From CAIXDN01 sp964482085 (GTDB lineage Bacteria > Patescibacteriota > Patescibacteriia > 2-12-FULL-60-25), in assembly GCA_964482085.1 (NCBI GenBank), contig CAYZVS010000004.1, positions 1 to 64,000 on the forward strand: 64,000 nucleotides of DNA. The letters run 5' to 3'. Below are positions 52,351 to 60,581 of the stretch, in pieces; positions within the stretch are counted from its first letter, which is position 1, and each line of letters opens with the position of its first letter. The translations under genes and the position numbers were made by a program. The notes beneath the pieces were generated by a model. The model was not told the origin of the DNA, searched no databases, and worked only from the letters and a program-made list of their open reading frames with translations.

Positions 52351-53064
52351 CTAAAGGAACGTTTCGCGAAAGGCCTTGCCCGCGTCCACATAGGAAGCGT
52401 TCGATTCATCCTCGGGATTTGTATACGACCAATTCCAGTACAAGGCATCCGGAGTTTTGAACCCAAAAAATCCATGAACCTGCTTTTGTGCATCCAAAAT
52501 CTCACTTCCTCGCCAATTGTGGCCAATAACAATCAAACCAGCATCAATTTCTTTCAAAATGTTTTCCTCCCCAAGTGTTGAATGTCGATTCTCAAGCCAA
52601 GTAAGTCGCTCGATAAGCTTTTGATAGAAAGCATTCATCTGTCCCCAACGTACCGATCCAAAAAATACAACCGCATCCGCCGCCAAAAGAATCTTACTGA
52701 TCTTCCATAACTCATCATCCGGATTATTCAGACTTGCATAACATCGATGACAACCAGAGGGATCCTTCTCTTTATCCTCAAGCAATGCACCCTTCTCACC
52801 ACACGTATTTCCCCGACTTGTAGAAACGTTTCCTTCGCACGGATAAATTTTCAGCGTAGTGACATCGATAATCGTTACCTTGTCACCAATTTGCTCCGCC
52901 ATTTTTCTGGCGAGCAATGTACTTTTTGGTAAATCATTTTTCTCACCAATCCATCGATTCGATGTCGTTAAAAACAAAATACGTGACTTGTCACGTAAAT
53001 ACGTAATGCTTCGATCCATGATCGCGCGATCCTGTCCAATACGGGAAAATGGATTGCTGGACAT
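52351..53064 (-). CDS. Flavodoxin-fold NAD(P)H-dependent oxidoreductase
   Basis: A 237-residue protein of the NADPH-dependent FMN reductase (flavodoxin_2-like) group. The first strand and loop ILFLTTSNRWIGEKNDLPKSTLLAR match the phosphate-binding loop, with ADAVVFFGSVRWGQMNAFYQKLIERLTWLENR in the middle, as in WrbA-like families. A Cys pair in PSGCHRCYAS at about residue 103 is unusual. TAGTAT lies 7 nt before the ATG at 53064; its first three bases are the stop codon of the upstream gene. Confidence 0.75.
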   Translation of the reverse strand: MSSNPFSRIGQDRAIMDRSITYLRDKSRILFLTTSNRWIGEKNDLPKSTLLARKMAEQIGDKVTIIDVTTLKIYPCEGNVSTSRGNTCGEKGALLEDKEKDPSGCHRCYASLNNPDDELWKISKILLAADAVVFFGSVRWGQMNAFYQKLIERLTWLENRHSTLGEENILKEIDAGLIVIGHNWRGSEILDAQKQVHGFFGFKTPDALYWNWSYTNPEDESNASYVDAGKAFRETFL

Positions 53065-53074
53065 AAAGAAAATA

Positions 53075-53704
53075 CTACCACGAAACCCGTTTCCCCTTTT
53101 TCCACTCAATAATATCCCCCATCTTCATCTCGATAGGATCCGCACACCTAAGTGTAGCAAGTTGCGATCTGGTCAAAAGCTCCTTATGAGAAACATCGCA
53201 CAAATACTGTGCGACAGACCAATTATTATCTTCATTTGTTACCCATTCTTCACGATCAAATCGTGATAAATCGACAGGCAAAGAATAGCGTCTCAGCGTC
53301 TTGAACCCGTTCTTGTCAAAGTACTCATGAAAATAAGAGAGCACGAGCTCTCGTATCGTCCGATAAACGGGCTCACGATATCGCAATACTCCATGGTTAG
53401 TCTTTGAAACAGCACCCCAACATCCATGCTGTTTAAACAACGCAACCACATGATCAAAATCATGACGAGCACTCTCAAGATCAAGAATAAGTGGCTTCTC
53501 TCCTTGTAAACGGAACGCGAGTGCCGCAAGCATTGCTCCTTCAATACAATGCGCCCGCTTCTCACGCATCACGCGCCGTGGTGAAAGACACGTATCCCCT
53601 TCCGGCTCATCATTTTGCTTCAACGTATCCAAATAATCCTGCACTTTACGAGGGGTATTCAGCCTCCTCAACAGCTTCAACTCAGAAGCATTCAGACCAA
53701 ACAT
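53075..53704 (-). CDS. Hypothetical protein, possible transglutaminase-like cysteine-protease fold
   Basis: A 209-residue protein. Residues 59-70 (REKRAHCIEGAM) followed by LALAFRLQGEKPLILDLE and DFDHVVALF give a Cys, a His (DHV) and acidic residues in the order of a transglutaminase-like triad. This is inferred from a few positions, not established. The C-terminus is basic. ATG 53704 is preceded by TATCTT 6 nt upstream. It is divergent from the coiled-coil gene (56-bp gap) and 10 bp from the flavodoxin-like gene. Confidence 0.5.
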   Translation of the reverse strand: MFGLNASELKLLRRLNTPRKVQDYLDTLKQNDEPEGDTCLSPRRVMREKRAHCIEGAMLAALAFRLQGEKPLILDLESARHDFDHVVALFKQHGCWGAVSKTNHGVLRYREPVYRTIRELVLSYFHEYFDKNGFKTLRRYSLPVDLSRFDREEWVTNEDNNWSVAQYLCDVSHKELLTRSQLATLRCADPIEMKMGDIIEWKKGKRVSW

Positions 53705-53760
53705 ACGCACAAGATATCAAGCCGCACGTTCTTATGCGAGGTGCTATACTCTCCCCATCT

Positions 53761-54114
53761 ATGCCAGACCTGAAAGAAATCCACGCCAGAATCCGGGCTA
53801 AAAAAGATGAAAAGAGAAAAGTAAATACGATTTTTAAAGATGTTCTCTCCCAATCCAAGCCTTATCAGGATCTTTTGGAAGAAATCCGTAAACTTAAAAC
53901 CAAAAAGATCCAAATAGAAACAGAAATCCGTACCGATTTTGGAAAAGAAATGGAACAACTTGAGCGTATCGCCATGGACGTAAAAACCGACGAGATGCTC
54001 CTTACGGATCTTTCCCTTACCATGCTTATGAAAGGCCAACCGCTCGATCTCACAGATGAAAACGATGTAAAATACGAGCCCGTTTTTAAAATTACATACA
54101 AAAAGAGTCTTTAA
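53761..54114 (+). CDS. Small coiled-coil protein, unknown function
   Basis: A 117-residue charged protein. Residues 1-80 are almost all helix-forming with Lys, Glu and Leu in heptad-like spacing (KPYQDLLEEIRKLKTKK and so on). The C-terminal 25 residues may form strands. ATG 53761 is chosen over the longer open frame because TGCTATACT (extended -10) ends 10 nt upstream. The stop TAA overlaps the stop of the DUF389 gene within TTAA (54111-54114). Confidence 0.65.
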   Translation: MPDLKEIHARIRAKKDEKRKVNTIFKDVLSQSKPYQDLLEEIRKLKTKKIQIETEIRTDFGKEMEQLERIAMDVKTDEMLLTDLSLTMLMKGQPLDLTDENDVKYEPVFKITYKKSL

Positions 54115-54833
54115 TTTTTTTCCATCTCTTTTGCAATCGCCTGATCTTTCTTCAACTTCTCCGCTTCTCTTTTTATAGCCTCATGCGCAATAGGCTGAAC
54201 TTTGAATAATCGCATCAGTGAGAAGACGATCGAACTCGCAAACAAGATCAATCCGATATTCACTAAAAACAAAACGAGTGAATTTGAAATCATCCCCCAA
54301 TCCAATCGCGCGATACCAATACCCGCCACAGCAACCGGCGGAATAAGCGACGCAGCGACGGCAACTCCCGGCAAACTCGCGCTCAATTTTGGCCTGATTA
54401 AAGCATATGAAGCTGCAAATCCTGCAACGAGTGCAATAAGGCCAGAGATAACGTCTGGCTTGAGCCTACTGATTATCTCAGGATTCAACTCAGGTCCCAG
54501 TCCAGCAATTCCAGAAAAAAACAGCGCAACGATCGCCGAGGCTGGCAAAGCAAACAAAAGTGACTTTACGAGAGTAAATATGGAACGAGATATTAACGGC
54601 TTCTCCGCCATCACGATACCCATTGAGAAACCGAGAATCGGAGAAAGAAGTGGCGCGATTAACATGCTCCCGATAATAACCGAAGCATTATTTGAAAGGA
54701 GACCAAACGTCGCCATAAAAACAGACAACACGATCATCAAAAAAAATTCGTCCCTCGGTGTGCTGTCAGCAATTAAATTCTTAACGGCATCCTGCTTATC
54801 TTGATCCGATAAACTCGTAAAAAGCGTTGTCAT
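54111..54833 (-). CDS. DUF389 (TIGR00341) membrane protein
   Basis: A 240-residue membrane protein with about five or six TM helices. The family core SNNASVIIGSMLIAPLLSPILGFS is at about residues 47-70, and an Ala/Gly-rich repeat ASLIPPVAVAGIGIA is near 160-175. These proteins are widespread but their function is unclear. The tail from about 220 is charged. It is followed by a four-nucleotide convergent overlap, and preceded 4 bp upstream by the 91-aa membrane protein. Confidence 0.85.
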   Translation of the reverse strand: MTTLFTSLSDQDKQDAVKNLIADSTPRDEFFLMIVLSVFMATFGLLSNNASVIIGSMLIAPLLSPILGFSMGIVMAEKPLISRSIFTLVKSLLFALPASAIVALFFSGIAGLGPELNPEIISRLKPDVISGLIALVAGFAASYALIRPKLSASLPGVAVAASLIPPVAVAGIGIARLDWGMISNSLVLFLVNIGLILFASSIVFSLMRLFKVQPIAHEAIKREAEKLKKDQAIAKEMEKN

Positions 54834-54837
54834 ATAA

Positions 54838-55113
54838 TTACTCTTGCGGCGTCTGATTTCTTAGCTGCTCCTCAAGTACCTGTGCCGCATTTGGGATAGG
54901 TGAAAATTGATCCAGCCCAAAGGCACTAAGCAAGCTAGAAAAAGACAAGATAATAAGTGAGGCGACAATCGAGGCTCCAAGTGCCGTACCTAAACCAAAA
55001 ACAACACCCACTAAAAAACGTCTTTTGAAATCATTCTGTCTCTCCAGCGCTTTTGCGATACGTGAAAGCTCAACTTCAAGAACTGGTTTACTTTTATTTT
55101 GAAGCTTTGACAT
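54838..55113 (-). CDS. Small one-TM protein, DUF5665-like
   Basis: A 91-residue protein. An N-terminal amphipathic stretch (ELSRIAKALERQNDFKRR) comes before one long hydrophobic segment (GVVFGLGTALGASIVASLII, about 36-55) with a small-residue pattern that resembles DUF5665 proteins. It ends with an acidic, Gln-rich tail. The name is from memory of the pattern and is tentative. It lies 5 bp from the beta-helix protein gene and 4 bp from the DUF389 gene. Confidence 0.55.
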   Translation of the reverse strand: MSKLQNKSKPVLEVELSRIAKALERQNDFKRRFLVGVVFGLGTALGASIVASLIILSFSSLLSAFGLDQFSPIPNAAQVLEEQLRNQTPQE

Positions 55114-55118
55114 ACGTA

Positions 55119-58100
55119 CTAACCATTATAACGCAAAGACTCTAACTCCGCACTCATCGCAGCTCTGGTCAACGGTCCAACCTCTCCTGTTTGTTGAATT
55201 CCTTTTGAGAGCTGATATCGCTTTACAGCCACTTCTGTTAAAGAACCAAAGTTACCCGTGATGCGTCCATCCTGATAAATAGTAGGCCCTTTCCACGCCA
55301 AAAACTCTTGTAGAGCTCGAACATCTGTAACCTTGGTTGATCCAACGCTCAACAGGTCAACAAATTGATAGTCGCGAGAAATAAAAGTGAAAGGCCAAAT
55401 GGAGCCTACGACGGAAACATTACACATCATTCGTGAAAATTCTTGCTCAGACGGATACCCAGGCACACCTAACTCCCCACTAATAAATTTAGAGGAAACA
55501 TCTAACCGAGAAAGCGCATCGAGTTCCGCAGAAGCTAATGGAGCACCTACCGTATAGTCAAAATAAAACTCTTCCGAAATATCCGATACGTTTTTATTCC
55601 ACTCAGCACCGGCAATCTTCATTGCCATAGACTCATTAGCGATTGCACGTAACGTACCTTGCATTTGTACCAAATAAACCGTCGGAATACTCGGAAATTT
55701 TACTAAGCGTATTCCTGGTTTATATGTGACATTTTTTCCGAGTGGAAGCATCGCTAATTGCTCTTTTAATATTGTACGAACAAGAGAGAAATCGCAATAC
55801 CAAGAACGATACACACTTGCGTTTGGAAAAGCGTGTCGTTTTCCGTCGGCGCCAAGATAATAGACGGTCGAGTCAAGTTGCGTGTTTGGATTCCCGTCAT
55901 CCGGTAATTTTACAAGATCGTGCAACGTAAAACCAAGCTCTTCAAATAGAGAAAGTTCTGCTGTCCGATCCCCTGAAATAAAAGGGCTCTGAGGAATCAA
56001 AATGCTTCCGCCATTTCCAGGAGCACTTGAGCCCCCACCAGGACTTGTCGTATAAAGCGGCATCGTCAATGTAAAAAGCTGATTTCGTGTATCAATATTC
56101 CCCACGACACTTGCCGTTGCAAGCGTTCCAGTCGCTGACACTGATACGGAATAGGGGTTGAAACCACCAGAAGTCACACTGATCGATGAATTTGTCATCT
56201 GATAAGCAGGTAGCGTTGTTGCGTATGCCGTATAACCCGTACCGTCTGTCGTAAGCGAGGTAGATGAGGCGCTGTTCGCAGAGGTGAAGGTTACTTGTGC
56301 GCCACCGACAGGAAGTAAACCTGTGTCCTGTACAAGCGCCCGTACGGAGAAACGAACATTTACTCGACCAGCCCCCGTAATAACGCTTGACGTCCGGGTA
56401 AACAAAGAATTAGCGATCGTATTATCACCGCTAGACTCGCTACGAACATCAGAATCAATATTCCCACTCAGAGTGGAGTCGAGCACAGTATTCCCTGCTG
56501 AAGTACCCAAGAACAAAATCCCGTTTGAGCTATTTGTTGAAATGACATTCGAAAATGAATTAGTATTTGAATCAATGAGTTCGATTCCTGCGTGACGCAC
56601 ACCTGTAACAGCACGATCAATACGTGCTGGGTTCGTATCACCCGGACGAATATTCGCGACAGCCGATGCGACAACAGATGCATTATAGGTAAAATTACCA
56701 CCGCTCACGGTAAAAACGTCGTCTATAAAAAGATCGACCGTTATCGGCGCCCCACAAACAGCAACATAAGAAACAAGCGCGCTAGAGGATGTAACAAAAT
56801 TATTTGGCGCATAAATCATGATTTTATCACCAAAGAGATCGACCAATCCCACATTCCAGTTATCAACAGCATTTCCGACAGCAACAGATACATCCTTTCC
56901 ATCACTATCAATAATATCAACATCACACAAAGGGCCTTGAACTAGCAGAATTCTATCGTTTGCACCTACCAGGGCTGCAGATTCATTATAGGTATTGCCA
57001 GAATATTCTAGAATGGAACGAGTGATCGTGTAGGTAGAAATCCCCTGGGTTGAGGACCCGTTCTCAGCTACCAAGTTATTTAGACTGCTTCCGTCAATTC
57101 CTTGCAAAGTTATCGCGCTTCCTACCTGACCCAAGGGCACGGAAAAAACGGTACCTGCTCCTGATCCAGTCATATTCAAACCCGAGGTAAAACGCATAGT
57201 CCCACTTGCAACAAAGGGCCCATAGGCTCCATCGGCAAATAACAGTGTATCGTTACTTCGTAGATTCTGAGAGAGAAGCCCTGTCGTGGTCGCATCAACT
57301 GTCACATAGTCCACGGTACCCGCTGCATTTATGTGAAAAAGAGAGCCGCGGACGCCTGAAAAAGCTCCTACATCTTCTGTTCCATTAATATCCAAGTAGT
57401 CACTGAACGGGGAAAGCTCGTAATCATTCAACGGATCCGCGTCAGCTAACTTAAACGCTGGATTACCGATTAAACTCGTTGCGTCCAAACTGGTCACGAG
57501 CTTGTTATAATCATTAACAAGCTGATTGAGACCACTGAAACCATTATACGAATCCGTAAGATTCGCTGTAGAACTAGCTACATTGAAATTTAAACTAACA
57601 CCATTGCCCCCTGAACTCGAGAAAGGATTGTAACAAATATTATGATTAAAATCGATATTGATATTCTGTAAACCTGGGTAAGCGCCGTTGTCATATACAC
57701 CGAGACAGGCATTCCCGTTTAGAGAAGTCTGCGCACCACCCATGATCAAGGTATTGTGCTCCGCAACGACATTAACATCGCCCTCATTGACACGGATATT
57801 AATACCCAATGTTCCATTGGTATCACCCTGATCCTTGCTTGGAAAAACAAAAACATTCCGCGCAAGATACACCTCTACATTTTCTATAGTCAACATCGTT
57901 ACAAAGTTATCATCAATCACCACCGCAGACTGAACCCTATTTCCTATAAAATTAATATTCAATCCAGCAAAAAAGGAAATAAAATACCCATTAGTATTCA
58001 CATTATAATTATTAAAAGTATTGGTCGTAACGTCAAAATCATTAGGCGCATCCGCTGGATCCGTATAGTCAAACGGTCCTCCTCCAGCCGTTGTAAAAGA

Positions 58101-58379
58101 AAGACAATTACTACCAAAACGACATTCAAAAACATTATTGGAAATTGTACCGTTATCGGCGTTCTGTATTTGAATCTTCTGTATACCTTGATTATCCCGA
58201 ATCGTAAGTCCATCACTCAAAGTAAACGTCAGTTGTGACGCAGCCGCGCTAGAAAAGCTATTTCCTATAAAACGAACATCCGTCTTTCCAGACGGCATCA
58301 AAACTTGTATTCTCGTAAGTACACTGAGATAAAACATTCGTACTGCCAAGGTTAAGGTAGTATGCAGACTGAAGAGCAT
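55119..58379 (-). CDS. Exported beta-helix surface protein, main fragment (N-terminus in another frame)
   Basis: About 1050 residues in this frame after the frameshift near 58284; the codons from 58379 to there are probably not part of the natural product. Residues about 35-340 and 370-690 form right-handed parallel beta-helix repeats (many N and I/V rungs, such as NTISN and NTVLDSTLSGN). An Ig/CarboxypepD-like domain follows (about 700-790), then a Pro/Gly linker. The domain shared with the S-layer protein is at about 850-960 (KRHAFPNASVYRSWY), and a peptidoglycan-binding domain ends it (about 1000-1080: VRALQEFLAWKGP, FGSLTEVAVKRYQ). It would be fixed to the wall. Confidence 0.8.
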   Translation of the reverse strand: MLFSLHTTLTLAVRMFYLSVLTRIQVLMPSGKTDVRFIGNSFSSAAASQLTFTLSDGLTIRDNQGIQKIQIQNADNGTISNNVFECRFGSNCLSFTTAGGGPFDYTDPADAPNDFDVTTNTFNNYNVNTNGYFISFFAGLNINFIGNRVQSAVVIDDNFVTMLTIENVEVYLARNVFVFPSKDQGDTNGTLGINIRVNEGDVNVVAEHNTLIMGGAQTSLNGNACLGVYDNGAYPGLQNINIDFNHNICYNPFSSSGGNGVSLNFNVASSTANLTDSYNGFSGLNQLVNDYNKLVTSLDATSLIGNPAFKLADADPLNDYELSPFSDYLDINGTEDVGAFSGVRGSLFHINAAGTVDYVTVDATTTGLLSQNLRSNDTLLFADGAYGPFVASGTMRFTSGLNMTGSGAGTVFSVPLGQVGSAITLQGIDGSSLNNLVAENGSSTQGISTYTITRSILEYSGNTYNESAALVGANDRILLVQGPLCDVDIIDSDGKDVSVAVGNAVDNWNVGLVDLFGDKIMIYAPNNFVTSSSALVSYVAVCGAPITVDLFIDDVFTVSGGNFTYNASVVASAVANIRPGDTNPARIDRAVTGVRHAGIELIDSNTNSFSNVISTNSSNGILFLGTSAGNTVLDSTLSGNIDSDVRSESSGDNTIANSLFTRTSSVITGAGRVNVRFSVRALVQDTGLLPVGGAQVTFTSANSASSTSLTTDGTGYTAYATTLPAYQMTNSSISVTSGGFNPYSVSVSATGTLATASVVGNIDTRNQLFTLTMPLYTTSPGGGSSAPGNGGSILIPQSPFISGDRTAELSLFEELGFTLHDLVKLPDDGNPNTQLDSTVYYLGADGKRHAFPNASVYRSWYCDFSLVRTILKEQLAMLPLGKNVTYKPGIRLVKFPSIPTVYLVQMQGTLRAIANESMAMKIAGAEWNKNVSDISEEFYFDYTVGAPLASAELDALSRLDVSSKFISGELGVPGYPSEQEFSRMMCNVSVVGSIWPFTFISRDYQFVDLLSVGSTKVTDVRALQEFLAWKGPTIYQDGRITGNFGSLTEVAVKRYQLSKGIQQTGEVGPLTRAAMSAELESLRYNG

Positions 58380-58650
58380 TACCGATCACAACCCCTGCAG
58401 TACACGTCAACGTGAGATCGTTAGGCAAAGACAATGATCCACCTTCAATAGCGTCATTAAAAACATATCCCGTATCAACAAGAATCGTATCACCCGACGC
58501 TGGGGGGGGCGCTAAAACAGCATCCGTGATTGACGTATAATCACATCCCCCTGCACAGACCGTTGTTGTGGCCGCCAATGCACTGGTTGGCGAGCCTACA
58601 AAACCAATGAAAAGCGCAACAAGAAAAAAGAAGAGGGCGCGAAAGTGCAT
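58258..58650 (-). CDS. N-terminal fragment of the beta-helix protein, with signal peptide
   Basis: About 130 residues. A Phe/Leu-rich signal peptide (MHFRALFFFLVALFIGF, cleavage near SALAA) precedes VCAGGCDYTSITDAVLAPPPASGDTILV, a typical start of a beta-helix polysaccharide-lyase-like domain. The frame closes at 58258, while the large downstream frame continues the same structure. Removing one base at about 58284 joins them as ...FDAVWK then TDVRFIGNS. I start it at the second ATG (58650), as TATAAA lies 6 nt before it; 58656 is possible. Confidence 0.75.
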   Translation of the reverse strand: MHFRALFFFLVALFIGFVGSPTSALAATTTVCAGGCDYTSITDAVLAPPPASGDTILVDTGYVFNDAIEGGSLSLPNDLTLTCTAGVVIGNALQSAYYLNLGSTNVLSQCTYENTSFDAVWKDGCSFYRK

Positions 58651-58825
58651 AAACATTTTATATGCATTTTATCACCATGCCGCCTACTAGTCCACCAGCT
58701 ACTAAATACAATTTTTCAATTCCGCATCACATCAAAAGTATACCATCAATACAGAAGACTAAATATATGGCTCATTTTACTAAAAAGTATCGGATCATTG
58801 CCGCTTAGTAACGCTTGAAAGACGC

Positions 58826-59146
58826 TTATTTTGTTTTTTGCACCCAACGAATATCCTTAAATCCCATAAAAAGCATAAAAAGAACAATAACTTTTACCAA
58901 GATATTCCCATAAGGATCAAGAAAGAGTTGGGTCAGTTGGGTATATCTACCAAACAAAGCATGCACCAGAATGCTCAGAGGCAAGACAAGCCACATGATG
59001 CTAATCAACGTTATCTTAACGTGACATTTTGCAAATAACCAAATAATAAGCGGTGAAAAAACAAGAAACCCCAAATAAGAAATCGCAAAATCAAATACGG
59101 AAAATGGCCCAATGCGAAAAGTCCGCAAATAGTCTATGGGATTCAT
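58826..59146 (-). CDS. Small membrane protein, unknown function
   Basis: A 106-residue protein with three hydrophobic segments (about 16-38, 45-62 and 78-95) and a basic end. I do not recognise a family. Its ATG overlaps the msrA stop by ATGA (59143-59146), so it is translated with msrA. The 169 bp after it (58657-58825) are AT-rich and hold no gene that I can see. Confidence 0.6.
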   Translation of the reverse strand: MNPIDYLRTFRIGPFSVFDFAISYLGFLVFSPLIIWLFAKCHVKITLISIMWLVLPLSILVHALFGRYTQLTQLFLDPYGNILVKVIVLFMLFMGFKDIRWVQKTK

Positions 59147-59652
59147 AACGAGGTATCAGAAAGATAGCTTGGCATACTCCGCACAAAGTGACAGGTATAA
59201 CCTCCGGGGTTATTTTGTAAGTAATCCTGATGCTCGGGTTCAGCAAGCGTAAAATTCTTGAACGGCTCAAGCGTCGTAACCACAGGATTAGGCCATCGCT
59301 TTGATTCATTTACGAGTGCAATAAAATCCGTCGCTTCTTTCCTTTGTTGCTCATCACCATAAAAAATAGCGGAGCGATAAGAGCTACCAACGTCATTACC
59401 TTGCCGATCAAGGGTCGTGGGATCGTGAATAAGAAAAAAGAAATCAAGTATTTTCTTGTAGCTCGTCTGGGTGGGATCAAAGGTGATACGCAGCGCCTCC
59501 GCGTGTCCTGGGTGCTGTTGGTACGTTGGATCTGAATTTTCTCCTCCTGTATAGCCCGTTTCGGTATCCATTACTCCCGGCAATTTACGAAAAAGTGCTT
59601 CCATCCCCCAAAAACATCCCCCTGCGAGAATGGCTGTTTGTATAGCGCTCAT
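59143..59652 (-). CDS. msrA: Peptide-methionine (S)-S-oxide reductase MsrA
   Basis: The enzyme that repairs oxidised methionine, 169 residues. The active-site Cys13 is in GGCFWGME, followed by VMDTETGYTGGENSDPTYQ and HAEALRITFDP, and the late motif NNPGGYTCHF. No resolving-Cys tail like that of long MsrA is present beyond Cys-His-Phe. No MsrB is in the window. It is upstream of the 106-aa membrane protein. Confidence 0.95.
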   Translation of the reverse strand: MSAIQTAILAGGCFWGMEALFRKLPGVMDTETGYTGGENSDPTYQQHPGHAEALRITFDPTQTSYKKILDFFFLIHDPTTLDRQGNDVGSSYRSAIFYGDEQQRKEATDFIALVNESKRWPNPVVTTLEPFKNFTLAEPEHQDYLQNNPGGYTCHFVRSMPSYLSDTSL

Positions 59653-59671
59653 AATTTTATCTCTAAAAAAA

Positions 59672-60220
59672 TTATTTTTTAATCCCTAAAATAAACGGGC
59701 GTGCTAGTTGCGTCGCTACCCCAACGACAAAAACGATCGCGAGATAAAGCCCAAGCATCTGAGGTAGGCTAAATGGAACAGATCGTAAGCCACCTAAGAC
59801 CAGAGCACTGATCCACGAGACAACTGAGACAGAACCCGATACGAGCATAAAGCGACTACGCTTTTTAAAAGTAGCGGATCTAGAAATGTTCTTACCCGCA
59901 TGACGCTTCATGTGAGGAATGTGGTAGGTGTGAAAAACAATGCCATTGATCACAATCACACTCACAATGATCATCTTCGTAACAAACTTTACCGATGCAA
60001 GCAGTTCTTCTGGCCGTAACAGAAACATTGCTGCGCCAGAAGCAATAAGAATAACCAAGCCCAACCACACCATAGCACCAGCCGTATTCATTAAACGGAT
60101 CTCATCATGTGACAAGACACGGTCACGCGCTGAACGCAGAAAAAGCGCATCACTCACAAAGGCGCCACCAGCACCAATCGCAACACCAAAGAGATGCGCT
60201 AGCATTAAAATAATACTCAT
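59672..60220 (-). CDS. Integral membrane protein, unknown function
   Basis: A 182-residue protein with about five TM helices. Histidines lie in the membrane parts (MLAHLFG at residue 9, and FHTYHIPHMKRH at about 98-109). That pattern resembles heme- or metal-related membrane proteins, but I do not assign a family. The start ATG 60220 is in a divergent region 75 bp from the VF530 gene. Confidence 0.6.
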   Translation of the reverse strand: MSIILMLAHLFGVAIGAGGAFVSDALFLRSARDRVLSHDEIRLMNTAGAMVWLGLVILIASGAAMFLLRPEELLASVKFVTKMIIVSVIVINGIVFHTYHIPHMKRHAGKNISRSATFKKRSRFMLVSGSVSVVSWISALVLGGLRSVPFSLPQMLGLYLAIVFVVGVATQLARPFILGIKK

Positions 60221-60259
60221 GTGCTTATCATAGCATCTCTGCCTATACGGCTCTATAAC

Positions 60260-60288
60260 TGGATAAAGTCCCTAATATAAGTTAGCCT
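60260..60288 (+). promoter_or_regulatory. Putative promoter of the VF530 gene
   Basis: TGGATA (60260-60265), 17 bp, TAGCCT (60283-60288), then 7 nt to the ATG at 60296. The -10 is identical to that of murC. Confidence 0.45.
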
Positions 60289-60295
60289 GCTAGAT

Positions 60296-60574
60296 ATGAG
60301 CGATACTCCCCAACCCCACGTTTCAAAAGATCCGATGCATGGCAAAACCCTGCAATCGATTATTGAGTTTCTCGTTGAGACCTATGGCTGGGAGGCTCTC
60401 GGACGACGCATCAAAATAAAATGCTTCACCACCGATCCAAGCGTCAAATCAAGTCTCACCTTCTTGCGCAAAACACCTTGGGCACGCCAAAAAGTAGAGG
60501 TCTACTATCTCGCGACTCTTAAAAACGAGACGCATCCCCTTGATGCAGAGACAATCCCGATGGATCTTGGATAA
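60296..60574 (+). CDS. VF530 family (DUF2132) DNA-binding protein
   Basis: A 92-residue protein with the family hallmarks: DPMHGKTLQSIIEFLVETYGW, then RIKIKCFTTDPSVKSSLTFLRK and TPWARQKVEVYYL. The family is known from a solved structure (VF530 of Aliivibrio) as a small helical DNA-binding protein of unclear role. The product has a short non-conserved tail. It overlaps none of its neighbours; the M23 peptidase gene starts 7 bp after its stop. Confidence 0.92.
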   Translation: MSDTPQPHVSKDPMHGKTLQSIIEFLVETYGWEALGRRIKIKCFTTDPSVKSSLTFLRKTPWARQKVEVYYLATLKNETHPLDAETIPMDLG

Positions 60575-60581
60575 GGGCTAT

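Noticed and set aside
57756..58238. A 160-codon + strand frame in the beta-helix gene
   Set aside because: Ile/Asn/Lys-rich mirror of an Asn-rich beta-helix on the other strand.
58657..58825. A gene between the beta-helix protein and the 106-aa protein
   Set aside because: AT-rich, stops in all frames, no convincing start.
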